In this document: piece by piece, positions 18,082 to 29,400 of the stretch
Numbering within the stretch: position 1 is the first letter of the stretch
Layout: each line of letters starts with the position of its first letter
Notes under the pieces: generated by a model
Database searches by the model: none
What the model saw: the letters and a program-made list of their open reading frames with translations, nothing else
Told to the model about the DNA's origin: nothing
Translations under genes and position numbers: made by a program
Assembly: GCA_947565635.1 (NCBI GenBank)
Contig: CANOGU010000009.1
Span: forward strand, 1 to 64,000
DNA: 64,000 nt
Direction of reading: 5' to 3'
DNA from: an uncultured Lactobacillus sp.
Lineage (GTDB): Bacteria > Bacillota > Bacilli > Lactobacillales > Lactobacillaceae

Positions 18082-18540
18082 ATGGTAGACATTTTAAATA
18101 ATCATACAAGTAATCAGGAGTTTTTAGATTTTGCAGTAAATCCAATCCATAATGTTGATATAGTAACAACTCATCAGGGCGAACCAAGTGCACAAGTATG
18201 TGATTTATTGCTTAATAAAAACAGTAAATTATATATTGCTACTTCTAGCCAAAATCCATTCTTTCAAGATTTAATTAATCAGCCAAAAATCATCATCAAC
18301 GGTTATAAGAGAAACGGCACGATGGATTCTTGTGGCTTTTCAATTAGAGGAACAATTAAAAATATTAATCACCAATACATAGACGAAATTTTCGAAAAGA
18401 ATACCTATCTTAACGAAATTTATGCAGATGATATTGAAGCTGCTAAAGAAGATTTAAGAGTTTTAGAAATCACACCACAAAGCGCAGATTATATTGATCA
18501 CCGCACTACTCCTATTTTTATGAGGAAATTTGAATTCTAA
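18082..18540 (+). CDS. Pyridoxamine 5'-phosphate oxidase-like (split-barrel flavoprotein) protein, copy 1
   Basis: The 152-residue protein has the fold signature of small FMN- or F420-binding split-barrel proteins: an N-terminal helix, VDIVTTHQGEPSAQVCDLLL, LYIATSSQNPFFQDLINQPKI, and a strand with GFSIRGTIKNI. It is about 80 percent identical by eye to the protein at 36377-36835, and the two differ mainly in surface positions. Such proteins bind flavin or heme; the reaction is unknown. It is transcribed divergently from the WYL regulator and followed by a shared terminator. Confidence 0.82.
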   Translation: MVDILNNHTSNQEFLDFAVNPIHNVDIVTTHQGEPSAQVCDLLLNKNSKLYIATSSQNPFFQDLINQPKIIINGYKRNGTMDSCGFSIRGTIKNINHQYIDEIFEKNTYLNEIYADDIEAAKEDLRVLEITPQSADYIDHRTTPIFMRKFEF

Positions 18541-18547
18541 AAATATC

Positions 18548-18592
18548 AAAAAATGTCGATAGACCACTATATGAATCTACCGACATTTTTTA
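18548..18592. terminator. Bidirectional terminator
   Basis: AAAAAATGTCG and CGACATTTTTT with paired TAGA/TCTA inside lie between two convergent genes. Confidence 0.85.
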
Positions 18593-18593
18593 A

Positions 18594-19334
18594 TTATTTT
18601 TGGCACTTAAAAAACCAACGAGTTGCATTTTTATCTTTCATTTCTAAGCTAAAATCAGAACCTACTTCAATAGAAGTAAAACCTGCTTGCGTTAGCATCG
18701 ATTTAATAACTGGCAATTCATAAGATCTTTCATAATGAGTTTCAGACAAACGATTGTACTTCCCATCTTCCATTCTATTAAAGAAAGTCAGATCGTGAAT
18801 TACACCATGCTCAACATCATCATCCGCATAACTTTGCCACATAAAGGCTCTTGAATAATCATCATCTTGATAGTTATACATAAAGCCCGGATACACATCA
18901 TCAGTCTGATGTGGCGTAATTACATCAAAAAGAAAGACACCGTCCTTCTCTAAATGATTAGCAACTTCTGAAAATACCTGAAGCAAATCATTTTCATCAT
19001 CCAAATAACACAGTGAATCTGCATAACACGTAATTACATCATACTTTTCAAGGCCACTCAAATCTCGCATATCAGTTTCAATTAACTGCATAGAAACATT
19101 GTTTTCAATGCTATGTTGACTAGCTAAACTGAGCATTTCATCGGAAAAGTCTGCCACGGTGACATTTAAACCATCATTTGCTAATAAAATAGCTAATCGT
19201 CCAATACCACCAGCCAAATCAAGCAAATTACAATCTACCTTTTTAATATTAGCCAAAGTGAATTTTTCCCAATTTTTATACATATCTGAATCAAATAACT
19301 GATCATATAATTGAGCGAAAGTTTGATATATCAT
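18594..19334 (-). CDS. Class I SAM-dependent methyltransferase
   Basis: The intact 246-residue copy. Motif I is LLDLAGGIGRLAILLA, followed by VTVADFSDEMLSLA (the acidic residue that binds the SAM ribose) and the ADSLCYLDDENDLLQVFSEV helix; the C-terminal half is the family-specific part (VITPHQTDDVYPGFMYNYQDDD). The start MIYQTFAQLYDQLFDSDMY is typical of the YbaJ/Cfa-unrelated small-molecule methyltransferases called methyltransferase domain 25. The acceptor substrate is unknown. A dead paralogue lies at 495-1237. Confidence 0.9.
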   Translation of the reverse strand: MIYQTFAQLYDQLFDSDMYKNWEKFTLANIKKVDCNLLDLAGGIGRLAILLANDGLNVTVADFSDEMLSLASQHSIENNVSMQLIETDMRDLSGLEKYDVITCYADSLCYLDDENDLLQVFSEVANHLEKDGVFLFDVITPHQTDDVYPGFMYNYQDDDYSRAFMWQSYADDDVEHGVIHDLTFFNRMEDGKYNRLSETHYERSYELPVIKSMLTQAGFTSIEVGSDFSLEMKDKNATRWFFKCQK

Positions 19335-19467
19335 TTTCTAAATCCAATCTTTACAGAACTTATCTATAATTCTCTCATTAATTTGAAACAATGGCGATAA
19401 AATTTGGACTTTATTATCTAATTTTATATTCTTGCTCATTTTAAAATCAAAAATTCTAGTATAAAAA

Positions 19468-19940
19468 TTAAATTTTCTTCACACCATAAATAAAGGATTG
19501 AAAATCTCCTGACACTTGTGCCATCTTCTGGTTTCAGCCATTTAATTAATATGGTAAACGTAAATCTAACTCTGTTAACACTTGTCCTTGAAGTCTTATT
19601 TCTGCGTTGACTGACTATTCAACTTTGTTAGATAAACCTGGCAACTTTAAATAATGATCTAAGGTTTCATTTGGCCGTGCTAATTTTCTATAAAAGCCTA
19701 CCACTTGTTCAGGAACTTTTCTCATACTCCATGCGTAGATGTTCTGATCATCTCCGATTGGTAATAACTGACTAAATTTACCATTTACTAAAAGATCTCT
19801 TCTTTGCTTGTAGCAACTAATATGTTGATTAATTGCATCTTTTTCTTCATCATCTAGCTGAGTTAGACCTAATTCATATCCTAATGGGCCAAAAAAATTA
19901 ACGTCTTGTCTGAATTTCAAACCAGTTACTCGTTTTATCT
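19468..19940 (-). pseudogene. Alpha-galactosidase (GH36) C-terminal remnant
   Basis: The peptide DVNFFGPLGYELGL, QHISCYKQRRDLLVNGKFSQLLP, IYAWSMRKVPEQVVGFYRKLARPNETLDHYLKLPGL matches the C-terminal domain of lactobacillar GH36 alpha-galactosidases. After NKVE a TAG is met, and the same frame continues with LTELDLRLPY, two more stops, and QVSGDFQSFIYGVKKI, which is the usual end. The catalytic part is absent: the sequence joins an IS66 remnant near 19940. It is the scar of a lost raffinose/melibiose gene. Confidence 0.75.
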
Positions 19941-19959
19941 AATCATTTGAAACTGATTG

Positions 19960-20142
19960 CTAAACGTCGACAAAGGGCTTTGAAACGATCTTTTCTGCCA
20001 CCGCAGAAGAGAAAAACTTTACCACTAAGGGGTCAAGCTCAAACTGTTCTTTGATTAAGATTGCTAGGTCATCAATGCCTTTACGCAAGTCAGTCTTACC
20101 ACAAATGATATAGACTTGGCCCAAGTCACTAAGCTTAATCAT
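19960..20142 (-). pseudogene. tnpB: IS66 TnpB (Orf2) fragment
   Basis: The start MIKLSDLGQVYIICGKTDLRKG is the conserved IS66 Orf2 N-terminus. After EQFELDP one extra base shifts the frame; the correct continuation SGKVFLFCGGRKDRFKAL can be read in the next frame as far as the junction with foreign sequence. Confidence 0.85.
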
Positions 20143-20315
20143 GACAAAATCTTTTCTAAAAGCTTATTCATAATTTCAGGATCTAAACTACTATAGAAGC
20201 TTAGTTCTAAGTCATTTTTCTTCAAGCTAAGCAACAGATTATTACGTGGTGGACGAGTCTTTTTCGGTCTCACTGGATGGTTTAATGCCACAATTGGCTG
20301 TTGTTTTTCAATCAT
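20139..20315 (-). CDS. tnpA: IS66 TnpA (Orf1)-like small protein
   Basis: A 58-codon frame starts at ATG 20315 behind TGGAGGTTAAGA (MIEKQQPIVALNHP) and ends in LSLKKNDLELSFYSSLDPEI and LLEKILS, resembling the end of IS66 Orf1 proteins. It overlaps tnpB by ATGA. It is short compared with Orf1 of many IS66 elements and is likely non-functional without the other genes. Confidence 0.55.
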   Translation of the reverse strand: MIEKQQPIVALNHPVRPKKTRPPRNNLLLSLKKNDLELSFYSSLDPEIMNKLLEKILS

Positions 20316-20421
20316 ATTCTTAACCTCCATTAATTTGATGAGATTAGAATACCTGAAAAATAAGGACTAAAAAAGATACTCGGTTATATGACGCTTACTA
20401 TTCTACTTAATAAATATATAG

Positions 20422-20458
20422 AAAAAGGCGATATTCCTTCCCAGAAATATCGCTCTTT
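20422..20458 (-). terminator. Terminator of the giant adhesin gene
   Basis: GCGATATT and AATATCGC, extended by AAAAG/CTTTTTC, form the stem 20 bases after the stop codon. Confidence 0.85.
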
Positions 20459-20477
20459 TCGTATCAACTATTTATGA

Positions 20478-23400
20478 TTAGTTATTCTTTTTTCTCTTGT
20501 CTCCTAATCCAAACAATGAGAATACACCTGCTAAACCAAGAAGTGCTGCGCCTGCTAACGTTAAGTTAGAGTTATTCTTCTTACCAGTTTGTGGTAAAGT
20601 AGCCTTCTTGTTTACTGGAGTGCCATTCTTATGACGAACAGCATTTCTCTTAGGTTGAACTGAATTTGTAATTACAGTTTGTTCCTTACTTTCACTCTCA
20701 GTATTAGTGCTTACTTGGTTAGTATTCTGAGCAGTATTGTTTTCTTCATTATTGTGATCTGGAGTTACATTAGTTGAAGAATCATGACTTTCAGTATTGC
20801 TGTTGTCAGCAGTACGAGCTGGAATCTTCACAGCTTCGATGGCTTTAATACCAGCTTCGGCTTCAGCATCAACTTCTGCATTAGTTGTAGCATTGAATAC
20901 CTTTGTCTTAGTCTCAGTAGCAATATCAGTAATTTGACTGATTAATTCGTCTTTTTGCTTTTGATCAAGATCAGCTGCATTGATTTCATCAGTCTTCTTC
21001 TCCAAAGCATCATCGATTTCCTTAATAGCATCATCCTTGCTTTCAACTAAGCTTGGAACTTGAATGCTATTAATGTCTTCTAAGCCCTCAGTCTCTGCTT
21101 CTTTAACATCATCATTTGTTTGAGCATTATTAATGGCCTTAGTAGCATTATCAGCAACTTGATCTACTTGGTCAATTAAGTTTTGCTTCATTTGATCAGT
21201 TAAATTATCGGCCTTATTGATTTCGTCAATCTTAGCTTCCTTAGCAGAGTTAATTGCTTCCTGAGCATCTTTTTGGACACTATCTAAGGTTGGGATGAAC
21301 AAGTTAGTAATTTGATCAATTGCTTTATCACGAGTGTCAGTAATAACTTCATTTGTAGTTGTTGCTGAATCGTTAAGCTTATTAATTGCGTCTTGAGCAA
21401 TCTTATTCACTTGATCAATTAAGTTCTTTTGTTCATCTGTACTTAGATTCTTAGCTTCTTCAATTTGACTGTTCTTAGCTTTTTGAACTTGCTTAATTGC
21501 GTCAATTGCTGCCTGTTTAGTTTCAGTTAAACTTGGAACGTTAACATTTGCAATATTTTCAATTCCCTTGTTTTCTGCCGCAGTAACAGCCGCATTAGTA
21601 GTTGCATTGTTAATAGCAGCCTTAGCAACATTGGCAATTTCAGTTGCTTGATTGATTAAATTAGCTTTTTCTAAATTGCTTAAGTTAGATGCATGATTAA
21701 TTTCATCCTTCTTAGTGTTCAAAGCATCTTCAATCGCATTATTTGCTGCCTTCTTAGAATCTTCTAAGTTAGTGAAGTGAATATTGTTAATATCAGCAAC
21801 ACCCTTATCTTCGGCAGCTTCAACTGCAGTATTAGTAGTTGCACTGTTGATAGCAGCCTTAGCAGCATTGGCAATCTCAGCTGCTTGATTGATTAAAGCA
21901 GTCTTTTCTGAATCAGTTAAGTTAGATGCGTTGTTAATTTCATTCTTCTTAGAATTCAAAGCATCATCAATTGCTTGAGTTGCATTCTTCTTAGCATCTT
22001 CAATACTTGGAATTGAAACATTTTCAATGTTCTTAACTCCAGTATCTGCAGCTTCCTTAGCTTCATCATTAGTTTGAGCATTATTGATTTCATTAATTGC
22101 TTCAGTAGCAATCTTCTTTGCTTGATCAATAAGCTCTTGCTTTTCATCTTGACTCAAGTTAGAAGCGTTATTGATTTCATCTTGCTTTTCATTTAAGGCT
22201 TTGTTGATAAGATCAATACTTTCCTTCTTGATGTCAGATAAACCTGGAACAGTAACGTCTGCAATAGCTTTTTCACCATCAACTTGAGCAGTTTCAACTT
22301 CTGAATTAGTAGTTGCATTGTTGATATTATCTTTAGCAGTAGTTGCAGCTTCAGTTGCTTGATTGATTAAAGCAGTCTTTTCTTCAGAAGAAATGTTAGT
22401 TGCATTATTGATTTCATCCTTCTTGTTCTTCAAAGCCTGATCAATTGCAGCATTCGCTGCGTCCTTAGCTGGAGAAGTAGTTGGAACGTTAATATTATTA
22501 ATGTTCTTAACTCCTTCTTCTTGAGCACGAGTTACTTCTTCAGGAGTAGTTGCTTCTGCAATCTTTTGTTTTGCATTATCTGCTTCATTATTGATTAGAT
22601 CAGTGTAAGCTTGTTTTTCTTCATCAGTTAATGAATCGCTGATTTCCTTAAGCTTACCAGCAGCTGCATCGTCGATAGCTGCATTAGCAACATCTTGATC
22701 AATTGCTAATTTTCCATCATCGACTGCCTTCTTAACGTCGTCGTTACTCTTAGCATTATCAATTGCTTCTTGTGCTTTCTTAGCAGCAGAGTCAATTTGA
22801 TCTTTAGCTGCTTGTTTTTGCTCATCAGTCAAGTTGTTATCTTGATCAATTGCCTTCTTAGCTTCATCAACTTCGTTGTTAAGATCAGTAGTTGCTTGTT
22901 CCTTAGCTGCTGATTTAGCTGAGATTTCAATACTATTGATCTTGTCAATGCCGTTGTTTTGAGCTTCAGTTACTGCAGCGTTGGCAGTTGCATTATCAAT
23001 GGCAGTATTAGCAGCATTTTGTGCATCAGCAACTTCTTGCTTCAATGCAGCCTTTTCTTCGTCTGTTAAGTTTGAAGAATCAATTGCATTGTTTTTGGCT
23101 TCTGCAGCTTCTGCTACTACCTTCTTAGCAGCTTCTTTAGCTGCCGATTCAGTTGGCACTTCAGTATTATTAATATTCTTAATGCCACTTTCTTGTGCAG
23201 TACTTACAGCTTCTGGAGTAGTTGCATTATTAACTGCTTCTTTAGCATCTTGAGCCTTTTGATCAACTTCATTATTTAAAGCAGCCTTTTCTTCATCAGT
23301 TAATGGTGATTTAGAAATTTCGGCCTTCTTGCCAGCAACTGCGTTATCGATTGCTGCATTAGCAACATCTTTATCAATTGCTAATGTACCGTCATCGGTT

Positions 23401-26400
23401 GCTTTCTTAACATCGTCGTTAGTCTTAGCATTATCGATTGCTTCTTGTGCTTTCTTAGCGTCAGAGTCAATTTGATCCTTAGCTGCTTGCTTCTCTTCGT
23501 CAGTTAAGTTGTTATCTTGGTCAATTGCCTTCTTAGCTTCATCAACTTCGTTGTTAAGATCAGTTATTGCTTGATCTTTAGTAGCTGATTTAGTTGGTAC
23601 TTCAATACCATTAATTGCTTTAACACCATTTTCTTGCGCTTCAGTTACCGCAGTGTTGGTAGTTGCGGTATCGATTGTAGTATTGGCAGCACTTTGAGCA
23701 TCACTAACTTCTTGCTTCAATGCAGCCTTTTCTTCGTCTGTTAAGTTTGAAGAATCAATTGCATTGTTCTTTGCTGTTGCTGCGTCGGCGACTGCCTTCT
23801 TAGCTGCTTCTTTGGCTGCTGATTCGGTTGGTACTTCAGTATCATTGATATTCTTAATACCATTTTCTTGTGCAGTAGTTATAGCTTCTGGAGTAGTTGC
23901 AGCCTTAATTGCTTCTTTAGCAGCTTGAGCCTTTTGATCAACTTGGTTGTTTAAAGCATCTTTTTCTTCATCAGTTAATGATGATTTAGAAATTTCAGCC
24001 TTCTTGCCAGCAACTGCGTTATCGATTGCTGCATTAGAAACATCTTTATCAATTGCTAATGTACCGTCATCGGTTGCTTTCTTAACATCGTCGTTAGTCT
24101 TAGCATTATCGATTGCTTCTTGTGCCTTCTTAGCATCAGAGTCAATTTGATCCTTAGCTGCTTGCTTCTCTTCATCAGTCAAGTTGTTGTCTTGATCGAT
24201 TGCGTTCTTAGCTTCATTAACTGCAGTATTAAGGTCACTTGTTGCTTGTTCTTTAGCAGCTGACTTAGTTGGTACTTCAATAGAATTAATTTCTTTAATG
24301 CCATTGTCTTCTGCTTCAGTAACTCCAGCGTTGGTAGTTGCATTATCAATGGCAGTATTAGCAGCATTTTGTACTTCAGCTACTTCTTGCTTCAATGTAG
24401 CTTTTTCTTCAACTGTTAAGTTTGAAGAATCAATTGCATTGTTTTTAGCTTCAGCAGCTTCTGTCACTGCCTTCTTAGCAGCTTCTTTGGCTGCTGATTC
24501 AGTTGGTACAGTAACATTATCAATTGCCTTAACACCCTTGTCCTGAGCTTCAGTTACTGCCGTGTTTGTAGTTGCAGCATCTATTGCTCTATCTGCTGCG
24601 TTTTGTGCTTCAGTAACTTCTTGCTTCAATGCAGCTTTTTCTTCAGCTGTTAAGTTTGAAGAATCGATTGCGTTGTTCTTTGCGTCTGCAGCTTCGGCTA
24701 CTGCCTTCTTAGCAGCTTCTTTGGCTGCTGATTCGGTTGGTACTTCAGTATCATTGATATTCTTAATACCATTTTCTTGTGCAGTAGTTACAGCTTCTGG
24801 AGTAGTGGCATTATTGATTGCGTCTTTAGCAGCTTGTGCCTTTTCATCTACTTCATCGTTTAAAGCCGCCTTTTCTTCATCAGTTAATAGTGATTTAGAA
24901 ATTTCGTTCTTCTTACCAGCAACTGCGTTATCGATGGCCGCATTAGCAACATCTTTATCAATGGCAAGCTTACCATTATCAACAGCCGTATTAACCTCAT
25001 CATCAGTAATAGCATTATCAATTGCTTCTTGCGCTTTCTTAGCATCAGAATCAATTTGATCTTTAGCTGCTTGCTTCTCTTCATCAGTCAAGTTGTTGTC
25101 TTGATCGATTGCGTTCTTAGCTTCATCAACTGCAGTATTAAGGTCACTTGTTGCTTGTTCCTTAGCAGGTGACTTAGTTGGAATTTGAATATCTTTAATT
25201 GCTGCGATGCCGTCTTCTTTAGCAGTTGTTACTGCTTCATCAGTTGTTGCACTGGTAATATTTGATACTGCGTTACTGTATTCTGCTTGAACTTCATCTT
25301 TCAAAGTGTTCTTTTCATCAGTAGTTAGATCACTAGCATCATCAATTGCCCTATTCTTAGCATCACGTGCTACATTCAATTCTCCAATAGCTTCTTGTTG
25401 CTTCTGAACTAAGGTTGGAATAGTAATGTTATTAATATTATCTAAACCGGTTGTTTCTGCACTCTTGACTGCATCATTAGTTTGAGCGCCCTTAATTTCC
25501 TTAGTTGCATCATCGGCAGCTTTATTTGTTTGATCAACCAAAGCCTGCTTTTCTTGATCAGTTAAGTGAGTAGCGTTGTTAATGTCAGTAAGCTTAGCAT
25601 TCTTAGCACTTTCAATTGCATTGAGAGCATCTGTTTGTGCTCCCTCTAGAGTTGGAATAAATAGATCAGTAATTTGCTTAATTGCGTCATCACGTGTTGC
25701 AGTAACTGCATCATTAGTAGTAGTGGATGACTCCTTAATCTTATCAATTGCATCGTTAGCAATTTTATCTACTTGATCACTTAATTCTTTTTGTTCTTCA
25801 GCACTTAAGTTAGATGCAGCAGAGATTTGCTTATTCTTAGCATCTTGAACTTGTTTAATTGCATTAATTGCATCTTGTTTAGCTTGAGCTAAGCTTGGAA
25901 CAGTCACATTAGCAATATCTGCAATACCCTTATTCTGTGCGTCAGTCACAGCATCATTGGTAGTGGCATTGTTGATATTGTCTTTTGCATTTTTAGCTGC
26001 TTCACTTGCTTGATTGATTAAGTCTTGCTTTTCTTCAGTACTTAAGTTAGATGCATTATTAATTTCATCTGTCTTAACTTGCAAAGCATTGTCAATTGCA
26101 GTGTTTGCTGCATTTTTAGCATCTTCTAGTGAAGTAAAGGTAATACCTTTAATGTTATCAATTCCAGCATTAGCTGCATCGCGAGCATCATCGTTGGTAG
26201 TGGCCTTTTCAACATTATTCTTAGCAGTAGTTGCTGCTTCAGTTGCCTGATCAACTAATTTTTGCTTTTCAGTATCATTCAAGTTAGAAGCATTGTTAAT
26301 CTCATTTACTTTAGAGTTTAATGCATCATCAATAGCTTGGTTAGCGTTCTTCTTAGCATCATCAAGAGTTGGAATAGTGACATTTTCGATGTTTTGAACA

Positions 26401-29400
26401 CCAGTAGTGGCAGCAGCTTTAGCATCATCATTTGTTTGAGATTCGTTGATGTTGTTAATTGCTTCAGTTGCGGCATTAGTTGCATCATTGATCAAACTTT
26501 GCTTTTCATCTTGAGAAAGGTTAGAAGCATTATTGATTTCAGCAGTCTTAGCATCTAAAGCCTTGTTAACGAGATCAATGCTTTCCTTCTTAACATCAGA
26601 CAAGTTTGGAACTGTTACATCAGCAATTGCTTTTTCACCATTTGTTTGGGCAGTATCAACATCGGCATTAGTAGTGGCGTTGTTGATATTGTTCTTAGCA
26701 ACATTTGCTGCTTCAGTTGCCTGATTAATTAAATCAGTCTTTTCTTGAGGATTGATGTTAGAGGCATTGTTGATTTCATCAGTCTTATTTTGTAATGCTT
26801 TATCAATTGCCTTAATAGCATCGTCCTTAACTGTAGAAGTAATTGGCACTTCAATCTTGTTAATTGCATCTACGCCACTGTTTTGTGCAGTAGTTACTTC
26901 TTCAACAGTAGTTGCATTAGCAATATTTTGTTTTGCATTATTTGCTTCAGAATTAATTAAATCAGTGTAAGCTTGTTTTTCGTCAGTAGTTAGTGGATCT
27001 TGAATTTCCTTAAGCTTACCAGCAACTGCATTATCGATTGCTGCGTTAGCAACTTCTTTATCAATTGCAACCTTACTACTGTTAACTGCATTGTTTACCT
27101 CAGTATCAGTCTTGGCATTGTTGATGGCATCTTGAGCAGTCTTAGCATCGGAGTCAATTTGATCTTTAACTGCATGCTTCTCTTCATCAGTCAAATTGCT
27201 ATCTTGATCAATTGCTTTCTTAGCATTTTCAACTTCGTTGTTAAGATCAGTAATTGCCTTTTCCTTATTTGCTGATGTTGTTGGAACTTTAATGCCGTCA
27301 ATTGCACTAATACCATTGTCTTTAGCTTCAGTTACGTCTGCGTTTGTAGTTGCATTGTCAATTGCAGTATTTGCAGCGTTTTGAGCTTCAGTTACTTCTT
27401 GCTTCAATGCAGCTTTTTCTTCAGCTGTTAAGTTTGAAGAATCAATTGCAGCATTCTTTTCATTAGCTGCATTAGCTACGGCTTCCTTGGCTGCTTGTTT
27501 TGCTGCTGATTCAGTTGGTACGTCAATATCATTGATATTCTTAATACCATTTTCTTGCGCAGTAGCTACAGCTTCTGGAGTAGTTGAAGTGTTAATTGCT
27601 TCTTTAGCAGTATTTGCCTTTTGATCTACTTCATTATTCAAAGCAGTCTTTTCTTCGTCTGTTAATGGTAAGTTAGAAATTTCTGATTTCTTACCAGCGA
27701 CTGCATTATCAATGGCTGCATTAGCAACATCCTTATCAATTGCTAATGTACCAGCAGCAGCTGCATTCTTAACATCATCATTAGTCTTTGCATTGTTAAT
27801 AGCATCTTGAGCAGTCTTAGCATCAGAATTAATTTGATCTTTAGCTGCTTGTTTTTGTTTATCAGTCAAGTTACTGTCTTGATCAATTGCTTTCTTAGCT
27901 TCATCAACTGCAGTATTAAGATCAGTTATGGCTTGTTCCTTAGTAGCTGATTTAGCTGGTACATTAATACCATTAATTGCCTTAATACCTTTGTCTTCTG
28001 CTTCAGTCACTGCTGCATTTGTCGTTGCATTGTCAATTACAGTATTTGCAGCGTTTTGAGCTTCAGCTACTTCTTGCTTCAATGCAGCTTTTTCTTCAGC
28101 TGTTAAGTTTGAAGAATCAATTGCAGCATTCTTTTCATTAGCTGCATTAGCTACGGCTTCCTTGGCTGCTTGTTTTGCTGCTGATTCAGTTGGTACGTCA
28201 ATATCATTGATATTCTTAATACCATTTTCTTGTGCAGTAGTTACAGCTTCTGGAGTAGTTGCATTATTAATTATATCTTTAGCATCTTGAGCTTTTTGAT
28301 CTACTTTATTATTCAAAGCAGTCTTTTCTTCGTCTGTTAATGGTAAGTTAGAAATTTCTGATTTCTTACCAGCGACTGCATTATCAATGGCTGCATTAGC
28401 AACATCCTTATCAATTGCTAATGTACCAGCAGCAGCTGCATTCTTAACATCATCATTAGTCTTTGCATTGTTAATAGCATCTTGAGCAGTCTTAGCATCA
28501 GAATTAATTTGATCTTTAGCTGCTTGTTTTTGTTCATCAGTCAAGTTGTTATCTTGATCAATTGCCTTCTTAGCGTCATCAACAGCCGTATTAAGATCAG
28601 TTATGGCTTGTTCCTTAGTAGCTGATGTAGTTGGAACTTTAATGCCATTAATTGCATTCACGCCATTAGTTTGAGCTTCAGTTACTGCAGCATTGGTAGT
28701 TGCTTTATCAATGGCTTGATCTGCAGCTGTTTGTGCTTCAGTAACTTTTTGTTTCAAGGCTGCTTTTTCTTCATCTGTTAAGTTTGAAGAATCAATTGCA
28801 TTGTTCTTTGCAGTTGCTGCGTCAGCTACTGCTTTCTTAGCTGCTTCTTTGACTGCTGATTCAGTTGGAACTTTAATGCCATTAATTGCATTCACGCCAT
28901 TGGTCTGAGCTTCGGTCACTGCTGCATTTGTTGTTGCATTGTCAATTGCTTGATCTGCAGCTGTTTGTTCTTCAGTAACTTTTTGTTTCAAGGCTGCTTT
29001 TTCTTCATCTGTTAAGTTTGAAGAATCAATTGCATTGTTCTTTGCAGTTGCTGCGTCAGCTACTGCTTTCTTAGCTGCTTCTTTGACTGCTGATTCAGTT
29101 GGAACTTTAATGCCATTAATTGCATTCACGCCATTGGTCTGAGCTTCGGTCACTGCTGCATTTGTTGTTGCATTGTCAATTGCTTGATCTGCAGCTGTTT
29201 GTTCTTCAGTAACTTTTTGTTTCAAGGCTGCTTTTTCTTCATCTGTTAAGTTTGAAGAATCAATTGCATTGTTCTTTGCAGTTGCTGCGTCAGCTACTGC
29301 TTTCTTAGCTGCTTCTTTGACTGCTGATTCAGTTGGAACTTTAATGCCATTAATTGCATTCACGCCATTAGTTTGAGCTTCAGTTACTGCTGCGTTTGTT

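Larger units (their letters stand above)
19940..20398 (-). mobile_element. IS66-family insertion sequence remnant
   Basis: The fragment holds the small genes tnpA and tnpB in the IS66 order with a 4-base ATGA overlap. The sequence GTAAGCGTCATATAACCG, read on the minus strand from 20398, fits an IS66-type terminal repeat that begins GTAA. tnpB is frameshifted and truncated, and the large transposase gene tnpC is absent. The inner end joins the alpha-galactosidase remnant directly. The element cannot move by itself. Confidence 0.75.

Noticed and set aside
19335-19467. Stretch between the intact methyltransferase and the alpha-galactosidase remnant
   Set aside because: I see no gene, hairpin or repeat in it that can be supported.
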